Source of the DNA: Rufibacter tibetensis
Lineage (GTDB): Bacteria; Bacteroidota; Bacteroidia; Cytophagales; Hymenobacteraceae
Direction: 5' to 3'
Assembly (NCBI RefSeq): GCF_001310085.1
Contig: NZ_CP012643.1
Coordinates: forward strand, 713,001-777,000
DNA: 64,000 bases
Below the pieces are notes generated by a model. That model saw only the letters and a list, made by a program, of their open reading frames with translations, was not told where the DNA came from and searched no databases. The position numbers were made by a program, and so were the translations under genes. This document shows positions 1 to 9,793 of this stretch, piece after piece (the stretch's first letter is position 1; each line of letters opens with the position of its first letter).

Positions 1-2
1 CC

Positions 3-314
3 ATTGTGGACTACTACTTTGACTACCTGTTCTCAGGCATAGACCCAGACCAGTTACTGTGGGAGTATGACATCTGGGAAATAGACACCAGAATAGCCAA
101 TACCAAATGGTACGAAGATCCAGGTACTGGCTCCCAAAACAGTTCTGTCTTCGCCTTGGATGACATTCCCCGGGAGGCTATCCGATTGGTTCGGTTGGAA
201 GGGGCAGAAAGAAGAATCCGATACAGTGATGGAGTAGCCTCTACTTACATCTGGAGCGGCATCACAACCGTGTTGCCCCGCCGGCCCAGGTACTTACTCC
301 CATGTGTAAGGTAG
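3..314 (+). CDS. hypothetical protein, 5' end possibly outside the window
   Basis: The reading frame is open from the first bases of the window to a TAG at 312-314, so the true start may lie upstream; the first in-window start is a GTG at position 6. The visible 102 residues are hydrophilic, rich in Tyr, Trp and Asp near the start, with an Arg-rich tail. I see no signal peptide, membrane segment or motif I can assign. It is followed by an 81-bp gap and a same-strand amidohydrolase-like gene. I do not recognise the family. Confidence 0.45.
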   Translation: MVDYYFDYLFSGIDPDQLLWEYDIWEIDTRIANTKWYEDPGTGSQNSSVFALDDIPREAIRLVRLEGAERRIRYSDGVASTYIWSGITTVLPRRPRYLLPCVR

Positions 315-395
315 ACAACAAACTTCCGGCAAGTATCTAATGCTTGCCGGAAGGATTCCAAAATACTCATACTCACCTCTATATAATCTGCATAC

Positions 396-1139
396 ATGAA
401 ACAGCTTATTCTACATATCCCCCATTCGTCTACGAATATCCCTTTGAAGGACGGATATCTTGTCGATGACGAGTTCCTGGAAGCGGAGATGCTGAAACTA
501 ACTGATTGGCACACCGATGACCTATTTCAATCTGAGGAGGACATTTCCATCATTGCCAATTTCTCCAGAGTCTTCTGCGACCCAGAAAGGTTCTCGGATG
601 ATGAGCAAGAAGTAATGGCAAAGGTGGGCATGGGCGTATTGTATGAAAGAAGTGATGCTGGTCAGATCATCAGAAGGGTTACTCCAGAACTGAGAGAAAG
701 GATACTGAACCAATATTATTGGAAACACCACCAACAGTTGAACGAGGCAGTCAGGAGCCAACTTGGAAAGTATGGCCAAACCTTAATCATAGATTGCCAT
801 TCCTACCCTGACACACCACTGTTGAGAGATTTACACCAGGAGACTGGCAGGCCAGACTTCAATATAGGCACTGACCCCTATCATACCCCACAATCTTTGA
901 TTGACTTTTCAATAGAGTTCTTTAAAAATAAAGGCTATTCGCTTGGAGTTGACTGGCCCTATAAAGGCTCCATTGTACCTATGGAGTATTATCAGAAGGA
1001 TAAAAGGGTTCAGACAATTATGCTGGAGGTAAATAGGAAGCTTTATTTAAAGGAGCCCTCAAATAATAAGTCAAAAAAATACATGGAGACAAAAGAAGTA
1101 GTAATGGATTATCTACAAGAAATTAAAATCAATTTATAA
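396..1139 (+). CDS. N-formylglutamate amidohydrolase family protein
   Basis: This 247-aa protein opens with the family signature LILHIPHSSTNIP (residues about 4-16) and has a second metal-site-like segment, LIIDCHSYPDTP, near residue 130. Both match the FGase family, zinc hydrolases that cleave N-formylglutamate to formate and glutamate in histidine degradation. No hut genes are adjacent, so the physiological substrate is uncertain, and many Bacteroidota carry such stand-alone members. It is cytoplasmic, with no signal peptide. The start ATG at 396 places the HPHSS motif at the usual distance from the N-terminus. The 168-bp gap to the next gene is AT-rich. Confidence 0.8.
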   Translation: MKQLILHIPHSSTNIPLKDGYLVDDEFLEAEMLKLTDWHTDDLFQSEEDISIIANFSRVFCDPERFSDDEQEVMAKVGMGVLYERSDAGQIIRRVTPELRERILNQYYWKHHQQLNEAVRSQLGKYGQTLIIDCHSYPDTPLLRDLHQETGRPDFNIGTDPYHTPQSLIDFSIEFFKNKGYSLGVDWPYKGSIVPMEYYQKDKRVQTIMLEVNRKLYLKEPSNNKSKKYMETKEVVMDYLQEIKINL

Positions 1140-1307
1140 TTGCAACTACATAAAACTAATTAGCACATCCACACCTGTACAGCGGAATATCAAATGATAC
1201 AAGTCAAGACAAAGTGTTAAGGCTTTTTTTGATCTTAAATTTAATAATATTATAAACTAAATATTATAAATCACTTATATTTAATATCCACCTCTTTATC
1301 TCCATCA

Positions 1308-4300
1308 ATGAGCTTAACCATACTCCGTGCATCAGCTGGCAGTGGCAAAACCTATGCCCTGACCATGAACTACCTGCAGTTACTTCTGGGCCAAAATGAT
1401 CCTTCCTATTTCCGGAGTATACTTGCTGTAACCTTCACCAATAAGGCTACACAGGAAATGAAAACCCGCATTCTGAAGGAATTGGAATTAATTGCTTCCG
1501 GGAAAATAGATAAAGGTATGGGGAAGGTCCTTTTAGAACTCATAAGGATAAAACCCGACGAACTTCAAAACCGAGCTAAAAATGCGTTGGTTAATATCCT
1601 GCATAACTACAGTCATTTTAGCGTCAGCACCATTGATAGCTTTTTCCAGAAAGTAGTCCGTTCTTTTGCGCGCGAAGCGGAATTACCAGCAGGTTATAGG
1701 ATAGAACTGAATACTGCCAAAGTCCTGGAAGATCTAACAGATCAGTTGATGGACAAGGCAGAGCATGATGAGTTCCTGCGGAACTGGCTTGTGAGATTCT
1801 CAACAGAACAGATTAGCCAGGGGAAGTCCTGGGATATTCGTAAAAATCTGCACAAGCTGATTGGAGAAGTAGTCAAAGAGGGGTTTGCGGAACAAGCGGA
1901 AGGCCTGAAAGGACTGTCAAGCGACAGAAGTGTGTCACAAAGATTCCTAAACAGCTTAAGTAAGATCAAGCGGGAGTTTGAAGATGAAATGAGGCGACTT
2001 GGTGAGGAAGCATTGACGGCTATTGAAGAAGCCGGATTTGAATTATCTGATTTTAGAGGTGGAAACCGTGGCAGCGTTGCAAATTATTTCAAGAAAATTG
2101 CCAGTGGCTCTGACTATGTGCCAACTGATACAAATAGAAAGGTACTTGACAAGGAATTAAATTGGTATACAGGCGATATAAATAGAGATAAGTCTGGAAG
2201 ACTAACATTGATTGCAAATCTTGCCTCAGCCTGTTTGGACTCATACCTTGATGAAGCAATAAGTTTATATGATGTTAGCTACCAAGAATACTGCTCAACA
2301 TGTGCCGTATTGGAGCATTTCACTACCTGTGCCTTATTAGGTGAGTACTTGCAGTTATTGGAGAAATACAGAGAAGAAAACAATGTGCTTCTTATCAATG
2401 ATGTAGCGGAATTGCTGAACAAAATCATTGGCGAAGATGATGCTCCATTTGTGTACGAGAAAACAGGTAACCGCTACAACCACTTTCTCATTGATGAGTT
2501 CCAGGACACAAGCCGTATGCACTGGAATAATTTTCGCCCCTTGTTAGAGAACAGTATAGCATCTGGCAACAAGAACTTAATTGTTGGAGACCCCAAACAG
2601 AGCGTTTACCGCTGGCGTGGCGGCGACCTTCGCCTTATGCTTCAAGATGTTGGGAAACAACTACCCAATGCCTTTCAGGAACAACTACAGCGTAATTGGC
2701 GAAGCTGCAAAGAAGTAATAGATTTCAATAACTGCCTGTTTACCCATGCTGCAGAAGTGGTTGCTGAAGAAGCCGAGGGTTCAGCAACAGGTAGGCAGCT
2801 TCCTGAGAAAAGAGAGGAGATCATACAGAACCTGCTGAACAATATAGAGGCTGTTTATAAAGGGAGTGAACAGCTATTTCCTGAAGAAAAGCTAGCGACT
2901 GATTATAAAAGCGGTTTCGTGCAGGTACAAATGGTGCTGGACCAAAACAGAGGTCAAGATGCTTTGGGGTTGTCATTTAAAGATCAGGCAAAAGCTTTAT
3001 TGATAAAAAATATCAAAAAGACCTGTGATTCAGGTTATACCCTACAAGACATAGCACTACTCGTGCGAAGCAACGGGGAAGCTAGAGAACTAGCCGCTTT
3101 CCTTGCAGAGCATGGTTATGATGTTTTAAGTGAAGAAGCCCTGCAATTGGGTGCTGCTAACTCTGTGCAGCTGATGGTAAACCTGATGCATTTACTGCAC
3201 AACATCAGTAATAAACCCGCTATTGCTGCCGCAGTAAAATTATATGCCGCAGTTAGAAATGCTGATTGCCCGAATGCTGCTACACTAAATAAAGCAGCAA
3301 CAGCGGGTCTGAAGGATATGGTTGACCTTCTACCTGATGAGTTTATACAAACGCATGTCAGCCTGAGCCGCATAGGGCTCTATGACCTGTGCAGCCGCCT
3401 AACACGCATTTTCGGGCTTGACAAGTTGCGGGATGAAGAACATTACCTGGAAGCCTTTCTAAACGAAGTACACCGTTACAGCCATGAAGAAAACGGAGGC
3501 CTAGGCGGTTTTCTGGATTGGTGGCAAGAAGAAGGTGCCAGACAAAGCTTAAAACGTGATCAGGCTCCAGATGCCATCCGAATCTTAACTGTTCATAAAA
3601 GCAAGGGCTTGCAATACCCAGTTGTCATCATACCTTTCTGTAACTGGAAACTTGATGTAGACACCCAGGGGAAAACCAACATCATTTGGGCAGATTGTAA
3701 GCCAAAAGGGGTTTCTGCTGCGCACGAAAGCTTCTTCCATAATTTGCCTCTCTCCGGAGTTCCCATTACTTATAAAAGTGAGTTGTCCTCTACTTACTTT
3801 AACTTCGAACATCTGCAGGAAAAGTTACAGGCCTATCTAGATAATCTTAACCTGTTATACGTTGCCCTCACTCGCGCAGAAGATGCCTTACTCATCACGG
3901 CTCAAAATTTAGATGAAAGAAGTAGAAGCCGCCATGTAGGCTGGGTGATTAAAGAGTGCCTTACCAGTATGCAGGCGTCCTTAGAAAAAATGAATTGCTC
4001 TATAGGTGAAAAAGAATTTACCTACACACAGGCTGTTTTCGGTCATCTAACCCCAAAAACAGTGATTGAAACAGTGAGTACCCCTGAAGAAAACCCTTAC
4101 CATACGCCACTAAAGAGTTGGGAAAATGTGCTGCGCCTGCGCCGCCATGCCAAACCTGTTTATATTGAAGCTAATGAGCATATAGCTAAAAGCATAGACT
4201 ATGGCACATTAGTACATGATGTATTAGCTAAAGTAAAATACTTAGACTCGTTGCCAACAGTACTAAAAAGCATGCAGCTTAATTCAGAGATCACTCAGAA

Positions 4301-4631
4301 AGATGCTAAGATCTTGAAAGGTAAAATGGATGTTCTCTTGCAAAATGCACAGATACAATCCTGGTTCAGCAGCGAATGGCAGGTACTTAATGAGCAATCC
4401 ATACTAGGTGTAGGTGGTGAAGTTCATCGTCCGGACAGGATATTATTGAATGGAAATCAAGCAGTGGTAATAGACTATAAAACAGGAGATCGCAAGAATT
4501 CGCATCATACACAGTTGAGGCGCTACATGAATCAGTTGGAGCAGATGGGTTTTGAGGCGGATGGTTACCTTCTTTATATAGAAGAAAAAAATCCTGTAGT
4601 GAAAGTAGAGAGGGAAGTCATTCTTGTATAA
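1308..4631 (+). CDS. addA: AddA/RecB-like UvrD-family helicase-nuclease
   Basis: At 1107 aa this is a superfamily 1A helicase with a C-terminal RecB-type nuclease domain. Walker A is ASAGSGKT at residues about 8-15. The DEFQDT Walker B lies near 395, followed by the GDPKQSVYRWRGGD motif. VHKSKGLQYPVV (about 760) and LLYVALTRAEDA (about 850) are helicase motifs V and VI. The nuclease motif, PDR followed by VVIDYKTGD, is near 1045-1060. Together with the next gene it should form an AddAB-like heterodimer that resects double-strand breaks for RecA loading. The downstream partner starts 46 bp after the stop, so the two are probably co-transcribed. The symbol is by family analogy; Bacteroidota orthologues are often listed only as UvrD-helicase domain proteins. 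Confidence 0.85.
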   Translation: MSLTILRASAGSGKTYALTMNYLQLLLGQNDPSYFRSILAVTFTNKATQEMKTRILKELELIASGKIDKGMGKVLLELIRIKPDELQNRAKNALVNILHNYSHFSVSTIDSFFQKVVRSFAREAELPAGYRIELNTAKVLEDLTDQLMDKAEHDEFLRNWLVRFSTEQISQGKSWDIRKNLHKLIGEVVKEGFAEQAEGLKGLSSDRSVSQRFLNSLSKIKREFEDEMRRLGEEALTAIEEAGFELSDFRGGNRGSVANYFKKIASGSDYVPTDTNRKVLDKELNWYTGDINRDKSGRLTLIANLASACLDSYLDEAISLYDVSYQEYCSTCAVLEHFTTCALLGEYLQLLEKYREENNVLLINDVAELLNKIIGEDDAPFVYEKTGNRYNHFLIDEFQDTSRMHWNNFRPLLENSIASGNKNLIVGDPKQSVYRWRGGDLRLMLQDVGKQLPNAFQEQLQRNWRSCKEVIDFNNCLFTHAAEVVAEEAEGSATGRQLPEKREEIIQNLLNNIEAVYKGSEQLFPEEKLATDYKSGFVQVQMVLDQNRGQDALGLSFKDQAKALLIKNIKKTCDSGYTLQDIALLVRSNGEARELAAFLAEHGYDVLSEEALQLGAANSVQLMVNLMHLLHNISNKPAIAAAVKLYAAVRNADCPNAATLNKAATAGLKDMVDLLPDEFIQTHVSLSRIGLYDLCSRLTRIFGLDKLRDEEHYLEAFLNEVHRYSHEENGGLGGFLDWWQEEGARQSLKRDQAPDAIRILTVHKSKGLQYPVVIIPFCNWKLDVDTQGKTNIIWADCKPKGVSAAHESFFHNLPLSGVPITYKSELSSTYFNFEHLQEKLQAYLDNLNLLYVALTRAEDALLITAQNLDERSRSRHVGWVIKECLTSMQASLEKMNCSIGEKEFTYTQAVFGHLTPKTVIETVSTPEENPYHTPLKSWENVLRLRRHAKPVYIEANEHIAKSIDYGTLVHDVLAKVKYLDSLPTVLKSMQLNSEITQKDAKILKGKMDVLLQNAQIQSWFSSEWQVLNEQSILGVGGEVHRPDRILLNGNQAVVIDYKTGDRKNSHHTQLRRYMNQLEQMGFEADGYLLYIEEKNPVVKVEREVILV

Positions 4632-4677
4632 ACTGTCCAAAGTTTCATCATTATTTCCATCTAACGACACCTTTTTT

Positions 4678-7545
4678 ATGAACATAGATTTTCTACAAGA
4701 GATAGCCAACACCCTATACAGAGATTATAAAGGATGTTTTCATCAGTTACAACTAGTGTTCCCTAACCGCAGAGCCGGTCAGTTTCTGCTGAAGCACCTA
4801 GCCAATGGAAGCCAAACACCTACATGGGCACCGCAGGTACTCAGCATGGGGGAATTTCTGGAGCAGTCTTCTGACCTGAAACGCGCTGACAACCTTCTGC
4901 TTTGCTTTAAGCTGTACCCGATATACCAACAACTAATGCCAGGAAACGAGTCCTTCGATCAGTTTTATGCCTGGGGGGAGATCATCCTAAAAGATTTCAA
5001 CAACCTGGATCAGGCCTGCGCTGATGCTGAAAAAGTGTTTTACCACCTGAAAGATATAAAGGCGCTGGAAAGCGATGATCTGCTAAGTGAAGAGCAAAAG
5101 ACTACTCTTCAGGCATTCTATGGTAGCTTTAATGAGCATAAAGCGTTATCCGGACATAAAGAAAAGTTCCTGGCTTTTTGGGAAGTATTACCTAAGCTCT
5201 ACAAAGAGTTTAGGGAAACGCTACTGCAGGAAAAGATAGGATATAGCGGGCTTATCTCCAGAAGCGTAGCTGAAGAAGGTTTGTATCTTGACACGCTGGA
5301 AGATAAAACTATCCTGTTCTGCGGGTTTAATGACTTAACCAAAGTTGAAGAGAAAGTAATAAAGCAGCTGATAAAAAAAGGGAAAGCCCGTATTTTCTGG
5401 GATGTAGATGTCCATATACTGAAGTCAGAACAGGAAGCTGGAACATACATGCGCCGCTGGCTTAAAGATGATGTTTTAGGTCAAACTTTCCCAAGACAAA
5501 TTCCTGACCTTCTATCTAAAAAACTACAGGAGGCTATACAGCTTACAGAGCTGCCACTGGAGCATGTACAGGCACGCGAGGCAGGCCGGCAATTACAACA
5601 GCAGTTAACAGAAAATGGTGTACCCGATAATAAGGAACTGACGCGTACTGCTGTTGTACTTCCAGACGAAAGTCAATTATTTCCCTTTCTATACCAGCTA
5701 CCCGCAGCACTAGAAGATTCTACGGTAAACGTTACCATGGGTGTACCCTTGCGGGTAACCCCTGTGTACAGCTTATTAGATGCTTTACTGGAACTCCAAA
5801 AGACCTGCGAGAAGTCTGATATTATTCTGTTTTATTATAAACCAGTTATTAACCTTCTTCGCCATCCCTATGTGCGTGGCCTAAACCCGTCGCTTACGTA
5901 CAAGGTACTCCAGAAGATTGAAAGGAACAGCAAAAGTTATATTAGCGAAGCTGAACTGCAGGTAGACACACAACTGGCAGTCATCTTTAAGTGCGCCTCA
6001 TCAGGAACCATACTAGGGAAATACTTACTGGAAGTGTTAGAACTAGTTAACAAACACCTTCGAAAAGGACAAGCTGCACAATCAACCCTGGAGGAAGAGT
6101 ATATATCTCGCACCAGAACACAACTGGAAAATATGCTGGAAACAGCAGAAGAAGCTGACATAACATTAAGTGATGATGTGTTGGAAAAACTCATGCGGCA
6201 CCTTCTGCAACAGCTTACTATTCCATTTACTGGCGAGCCTTTGCAAGGCCTTCAGGTAATGGGTATGCTGGAGACTCGGTGCCTTGATTTCGATAACCTG
6301 TACATCCTCAGCATGAACGAAGGCGTACTGCCAGCCGCTTCTGATGAACCATCACTGATCCCTTACTTTATTCGCAGTGCATACGGCCTTCCTACTACAG
6401 ACGAGCATGATGCGATTTATGCTTACCACTTCTACAGGCTTCTGCAACGAGCTAAAAAGGTTCATCTGTTTTACAGCAGTTACCGCACAGGTGGTAAGCA
6501 AGGTGAACTGAGCCGCTTTGTAAAGCAGTTACTCTACGAGCTATGGCCAGATGTAAAACAACAGCAACTTCATCTGAGCGCCAGACCAGCTGTCATTTCT
6601 GCGCTTGAACTTAAAAAAGCTGATCTGTCATCTGCCCTAAAAAAGTACACAGATAATGGTGAGCAAGCGAAACCCCTATCTCCTAGCGCCCTGAACACTT
6701 GGCTGCACTGCCGCACTCAGTTCGCTTTCCGATACCTTGTCGAAATCAAAGAGCCTGATGAAGTACAGGATGATGTGGATAGTTCAATATTTGGTAAGCT
6801 CCTGCATAAGGTGCTCCAGGATTTTTATGAAGAGTATGGAGAAGATTCTGAAGTAACCAAAGATAGTATAGAACAGAAGTTACATGAGCTGCCACTTCTA
6901 CATAGAGTCATTAAAGCTTATCATGAGGAGTCTGGTGCAGTTCCCTTTCTGGGGCGCAATAGCATGCCATTGCACATGGTAGCTGAAATGGTAAAAAAAG
7001 TATTAGAAGTGGATATGGCCTATGCCCCCTTCCGTATTGTAGGTCTAGAAAAAACCTACGAAATGGCTATCGATGTACCTTGTGGGGATTTAACGTCTAC
7101 CATGCGTCTGAAAGGCCACATAGATAGAATAGATGAGAAAAACGGAGAAATAAGGGTCTTAGATTATAAGACCGGAAAAGATGTCCGCGCCTTCACAACC
7201 ATACCAGAGTTGTTTAACCGCGAAACGAAAGACAGAAACAAAGCAGCCATGCAGGTGCTTATCTATTCGTTGCTTTATACCCAAAACAACAAAGAAACTC
7301 TTGATAGCAAAAACGTGGTGCCTGCACTTTACAACAGCAAAGAGCTTTACAGTAATAACTTTGATGGTAAACTAAGTAAAGCAGACGAAAAGCTATCAAC
7401 ATTGACAGCGGTACTATCAAATGAAATAGAGCAGCAGGTTAAAAACCTATTAGAAGATGTGTTATCTGCAGATGGTGCTTTAGATCAGCGTGAGGATACT
7501 AAAGGCTGTGAGTATTGCGGGTATGCTGGTATTTGTGGGAGATAA
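4678..7545 (+). CDS. addB: AddB-like PD-(D/E)XK nuclease, iron-sulfur type
   Basis: This 955-aa protein is the likely partner of the upstream helicase. The middle contains degenerate helicase-like segments. The C-terminal nuclease has GHIDRID near residue 814 and DYKTGK near 828. One Cys before the nuclease (WLHCRTQF, about 677) and three at the end (C-x2-C-x5-C, about 944-953) form the four-cysteine iron-sulfur staple known in AddB nucleases. An in-frame TTG at 4624 would lengthen the protein and overlap the upstream gene, but the ATG at 4678 begins directly before the first conserved-looking segment (FLQEIANTLY) and is preferred. Expected role: DNA end processing in homologous recombination. 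Confidence 0.8.
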   Translation: MNIDFLQEIANTLYRDYKGCFHQLQLVFPNRRAGQFLLKHLANGSQTPTWAPQVLSMGEFLEQSSDLKRADNLLLCFKLYPIYQQLMPGNESFDQFYAWGEIILKDFNNLDQACADAEKVFYHLKDIKALESDDLLSEEQKTTLQAFYGSFNEHKALSGHKEKFLAFWEVLPKLYKEFRETLLQEKIGYSGLISRSVAEEGLYLDTLEDKTILFCGFNDLTKVEEKVIKQLIKKGKARIFWDVDVHILKSEQEAGTYMRRWLKDDVLGQTFPRQIPDLLSKKLQEAIQLTELPLEHVQAREAGRQLQQQLTENGVPDNKELTRTAVVLPDESQLFPFLYQLPAALEDSTVNVTMGVPLRVTPVYSLLDALLELQKTCEKSDIILFYYKPVINLLRHPYVRGLNPSLTYKVLQKIERNSKSYISEAELQVDTQLAVIFKCASSGTILGKYLLEVLELVNKHLRKGQAAQSTLEEEYISRTRTQLENMLETAEEADITLSDDVLEKLMRHLLQQLTIPFTGEPLQGLQVMGMLETRCLDFDNLYILSMNEGVLPAASDEPSLIPYFIRSAYGLPTTDEHDAIYAYHFYRLLQRAKKVHLFYSSYRTGGKQGELSRFVKQLLYELWPDVKQQQLHLSARPAVISALELKKADLSSALKKYTDNGEQAKPLSPSALNTWLHCRTQFAFRYLVEIKEPDEVQDDVDSSIFGKLLHKVLQDFYEEYGEDSEVTKDSIEQKLHELPLLHRVIKAYHEESGAVPFLGRNSMPLHMVAEMVKKVLEVDMAYAPFRIVGLEKTYEMAIDVPCGDLTSTMRLKGHIDRIDEKNGEIRVLDYKTGKDVRAFTTIPELFNRETKDRNKAAMQVLIYSLLYTQNNKETLDSKNVVPALYNSKELYSNNFDGKLSKADEKLSTLTAVLSNEIEQQVKNLLEDVLSADGALDQREDTKGCEYCGYAGICGR

Positions 7546-8101
7546 AATAACAGGCGCAGCCTAAAAGCAGAGATAAAAATGCGCGAACTACTGCAGGGCA
7601 ATTCACTCAGAACGAAAATTGGATACCAATTTATTTAAATCCCCGACTATCTTTCCGTTGATGCTCCCAAACCCGTTAGTCTAACACTCTCCCTACAATG
7701 CGGCCCATTTAGAAGCAACACGCTGTTTCCTTTCTTCGATTGCCTTGTACCGGAAGGTTTGTTGCTGGACATTGCCTAAAGAAATTGGAAACTGAATTCA
7801 CGTGACATAATGGGATTGCTGTTAACCTGCTGTAAAGAATGTATATACGCCGAAAGTGAACACATGGAAACAGAGGAAATAGCATTATGAAATAAAGTTT
7901 TTAGTGTTACCAAACTACCTCAGCTTAAGACAGCTACACAACGGTGAACTACCTAAACTGGATGACACCACGATGCCCTGGCTGAGATTGGCGAGTATTG
8001 ACACAGTACCGCATAGCCTGATCTGGCTTTGATATAGTTCATTTGACTATATCATAAAGCACATCAATTGCACATTCTAAACGAGACAACACATACTAGC
8101 C
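7546..8101. other. 556-bp intergenic region without a supported gene
   Basis: This gap separates the rightward AddAB-like pair from the leftward defence-like operon whose last stop is at 8102, so transcription converges here. Only short, interrupted frames are present. A small hairpin (GATATAGT, 7-base loop, ACTATATC) lies at about 8030-8053 but lacks a good T-run on either strand, so I do not call it a terminator. The base composition shifts to AT-rich to its right, which fits the edge of acquired DNA; no integrase or att-like repeat is visible. Confidence 0.5.
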
Positions 8102-9793
8102 TTAAGCTACACCTTTCCTTGAAAGAAAGTACCTGATGTCGTAAATAGATAAAAGATGTTTCTCTACTTGCTCTAACCACTCATTTGAATTATCCAAACT
8201 AAGTATCCGGTCTCTTACCTGATTGTATTGAGGAACTCTACAATCAGGTAAATATTCTTTAAAAATCTTAACTTTTACTTTATTTGCAATCCTTGCACTT
8301 TTATACCTAACATAGAAATTAATAGGCCTGTTTCTTGCCATTAATTTCTCAATATCATCTTTTAAAAATGTTTCAACTTCAGATTCATCTAAATAATCGC
8401 TGAATACAGAAACTACTTCTAACTTGCTAAGTCCTTGTTGACTTTTAAAACACCCACTTAAACTAAAAAAGAGTTGGACTTTAGGCTTAAGTGTACTCTC
8501 AAAAAGAGTTAATATATCTAGCTCAGCATATTTGAAAAGAGCACTTGCCCAAGACTCCACCTGCTTTCCATCATTACCTCCTGGTTGAGCATGCATCAAA
8601 CTATCAAGGAATTCATAAATACAGTTAATATGGTTTTCTTGATTGTTGGGCAACTCGTAGTAAATTTTAGAATGCAACTCATCTACAAGTTTAGGTTGTA
8701 GTTTGGATAGCTGAGCTACTGCACTAAAATAGTATTTTGCAGAGTCAGCTTCTACTCCATAAAGTTCGTGTACCTTTAATAATATACTTTTATATCCTTG
8801 GGGCAACTCATCCTCCCAATCGAAAAGCCCCCCAAAACCATAAAGGTAACAGGCGAATTCACCAGCAACTCTTTCCTTATTAATGTTACTCCTATTAATT
8901 GTGTTATATAAGTGCTCTTCATAGAAATTTAGCCAAAAATTAGAGCTACCTATTTCATTAATTTCATCCGTTATATGCTTAAACACATGTACAAAGGGTG
9001 AAGTGGTGTTGTTATGATCTTCGTGATCATCATCTTCATTGTGTCTATTGAAGTCATTTATCAATTCCGAGTATAGTTCCTGGCCTTTACCCCTAAATCT
9101 ATCATTTTCTCTAAATGTATCTATAGCATCCAAAAACTCCTCCCGCTCTAAAAACTGCTCTCTATTGATTTTAGCCTTATAAGCAGTACTTTCCCTTACA
9201 GACGCCATATTCCAATCTTCCGGAAGCAGTGTATATAACGCCTTGATTAATGATTCAAGCTTAGGTATGAGATGTTTACCTGTTCGTGAAGTAAATACTC
9301 TATTCACATCGAATAGAATAGATTCTAATTTCCTCGTAAGCGCTATTCCGCCATGAGCTTTAAAACGAATTGAATTAGCTATAAATAAATCTTTTGTTAC
9401 AGGTAAAGATGAAATTTTATGGCATATTGAAATTAACAGGAACACACCATCAAAATTGAAATTGTGCTCACTTGATTCTATTGATCTATTATTGTGAATA
9501 ACAACTTGATTATTTTGATTAGAAATACCATTTTCAGGTTGCGAGATAAACCTAAAAATTAAATCTCTCTTTTTTGGCGCAGATCTAAATTTAACAAAAA
9601 ATTCATCTCCGATTTTATTAGAGAAGTAAGGGTATAACTGAATGTATTCGATAAAAAAGTTTTTTATTCTTTCATAATATTCATTGTACATAAAATTAAA
9701 TTCTGCTTTTGTATACTCACCATTCTCCCTAAAGAATGGTGAGTCTTTGTAGTCTTCACGCAGCGCACTATACTTATCCCAGAACTTGCTCAT
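8102..9793 (-). CDS. uncharacterised 563-aa protein, last gene of DISARM-like operon
   Basis: I do not recognise this family. The protein is soluble, with no signal peptide and no obvious membrane segment, and is probably mostly helical. There is a His/Asp/Glu-rich stretch near residues 250-262 (EDDDHEDHN). No Walker motif, HKD phospholipase motif, methyltransferase motif or PD-(D/E)XK motif could be picked out. The start overlaps the end of the DrmB-like gene by 20 bp, which indicates translational coupling and a shared job. By position it stands where the phospholipase-like DrmC would sit in classical DISARM, but nothing in the sequence shows it is DrmC. It may be the effector or a structural subunit. 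The gene is AT-rich like the rest of the operon. Confidence 0.75.
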   Translation of the reverse strand: MSKFWDKYSALREDYKDSPFFRENGEYTKAEFNFMYNEYYERIKNFFIEYIQLYPYFSNKIGDEFFVKFRSAPKKRDLIFRFISQPENGISNQNNQVVIHNNRSIESSEHNFNFDGVFLLISICHKISSLPVTKDLFIANSIRFKAHGGIALTRKLESILFDVNRVFTSRTGKHLIPKLESLIKALYTLLPEDWNMASVRESTAYKAKINREQFLEREEFLDAIDTFRENDRFRGKGQELYSELINDFNRHNEDDDHEDHNNTTSPFVHVFKHITDEINEIGSSNFWLNFYEEHLYNTINRSNINKERVAGEFACYLYGFGGLFDWEDELPQGYKSILLKVHELYGVEADSAKYYFSAVAQLSKLQPKLVDELHSKIYYELPNNQENHINCIYEFLDSLMHAQPGGNDGKQVESWASALFKYAELDILTLFESTLKPKVQLFFSLSGCFKSQQGLSKLEVVSVFSDYLDESEVETFLKDDIEKLMARNRPINFYVRYKSARIANKVKVKIFKEYLPDCRVPQYNQVRDRILSLDNSNEWLEQVEKHLLSIYDIRYFLSRKGVA

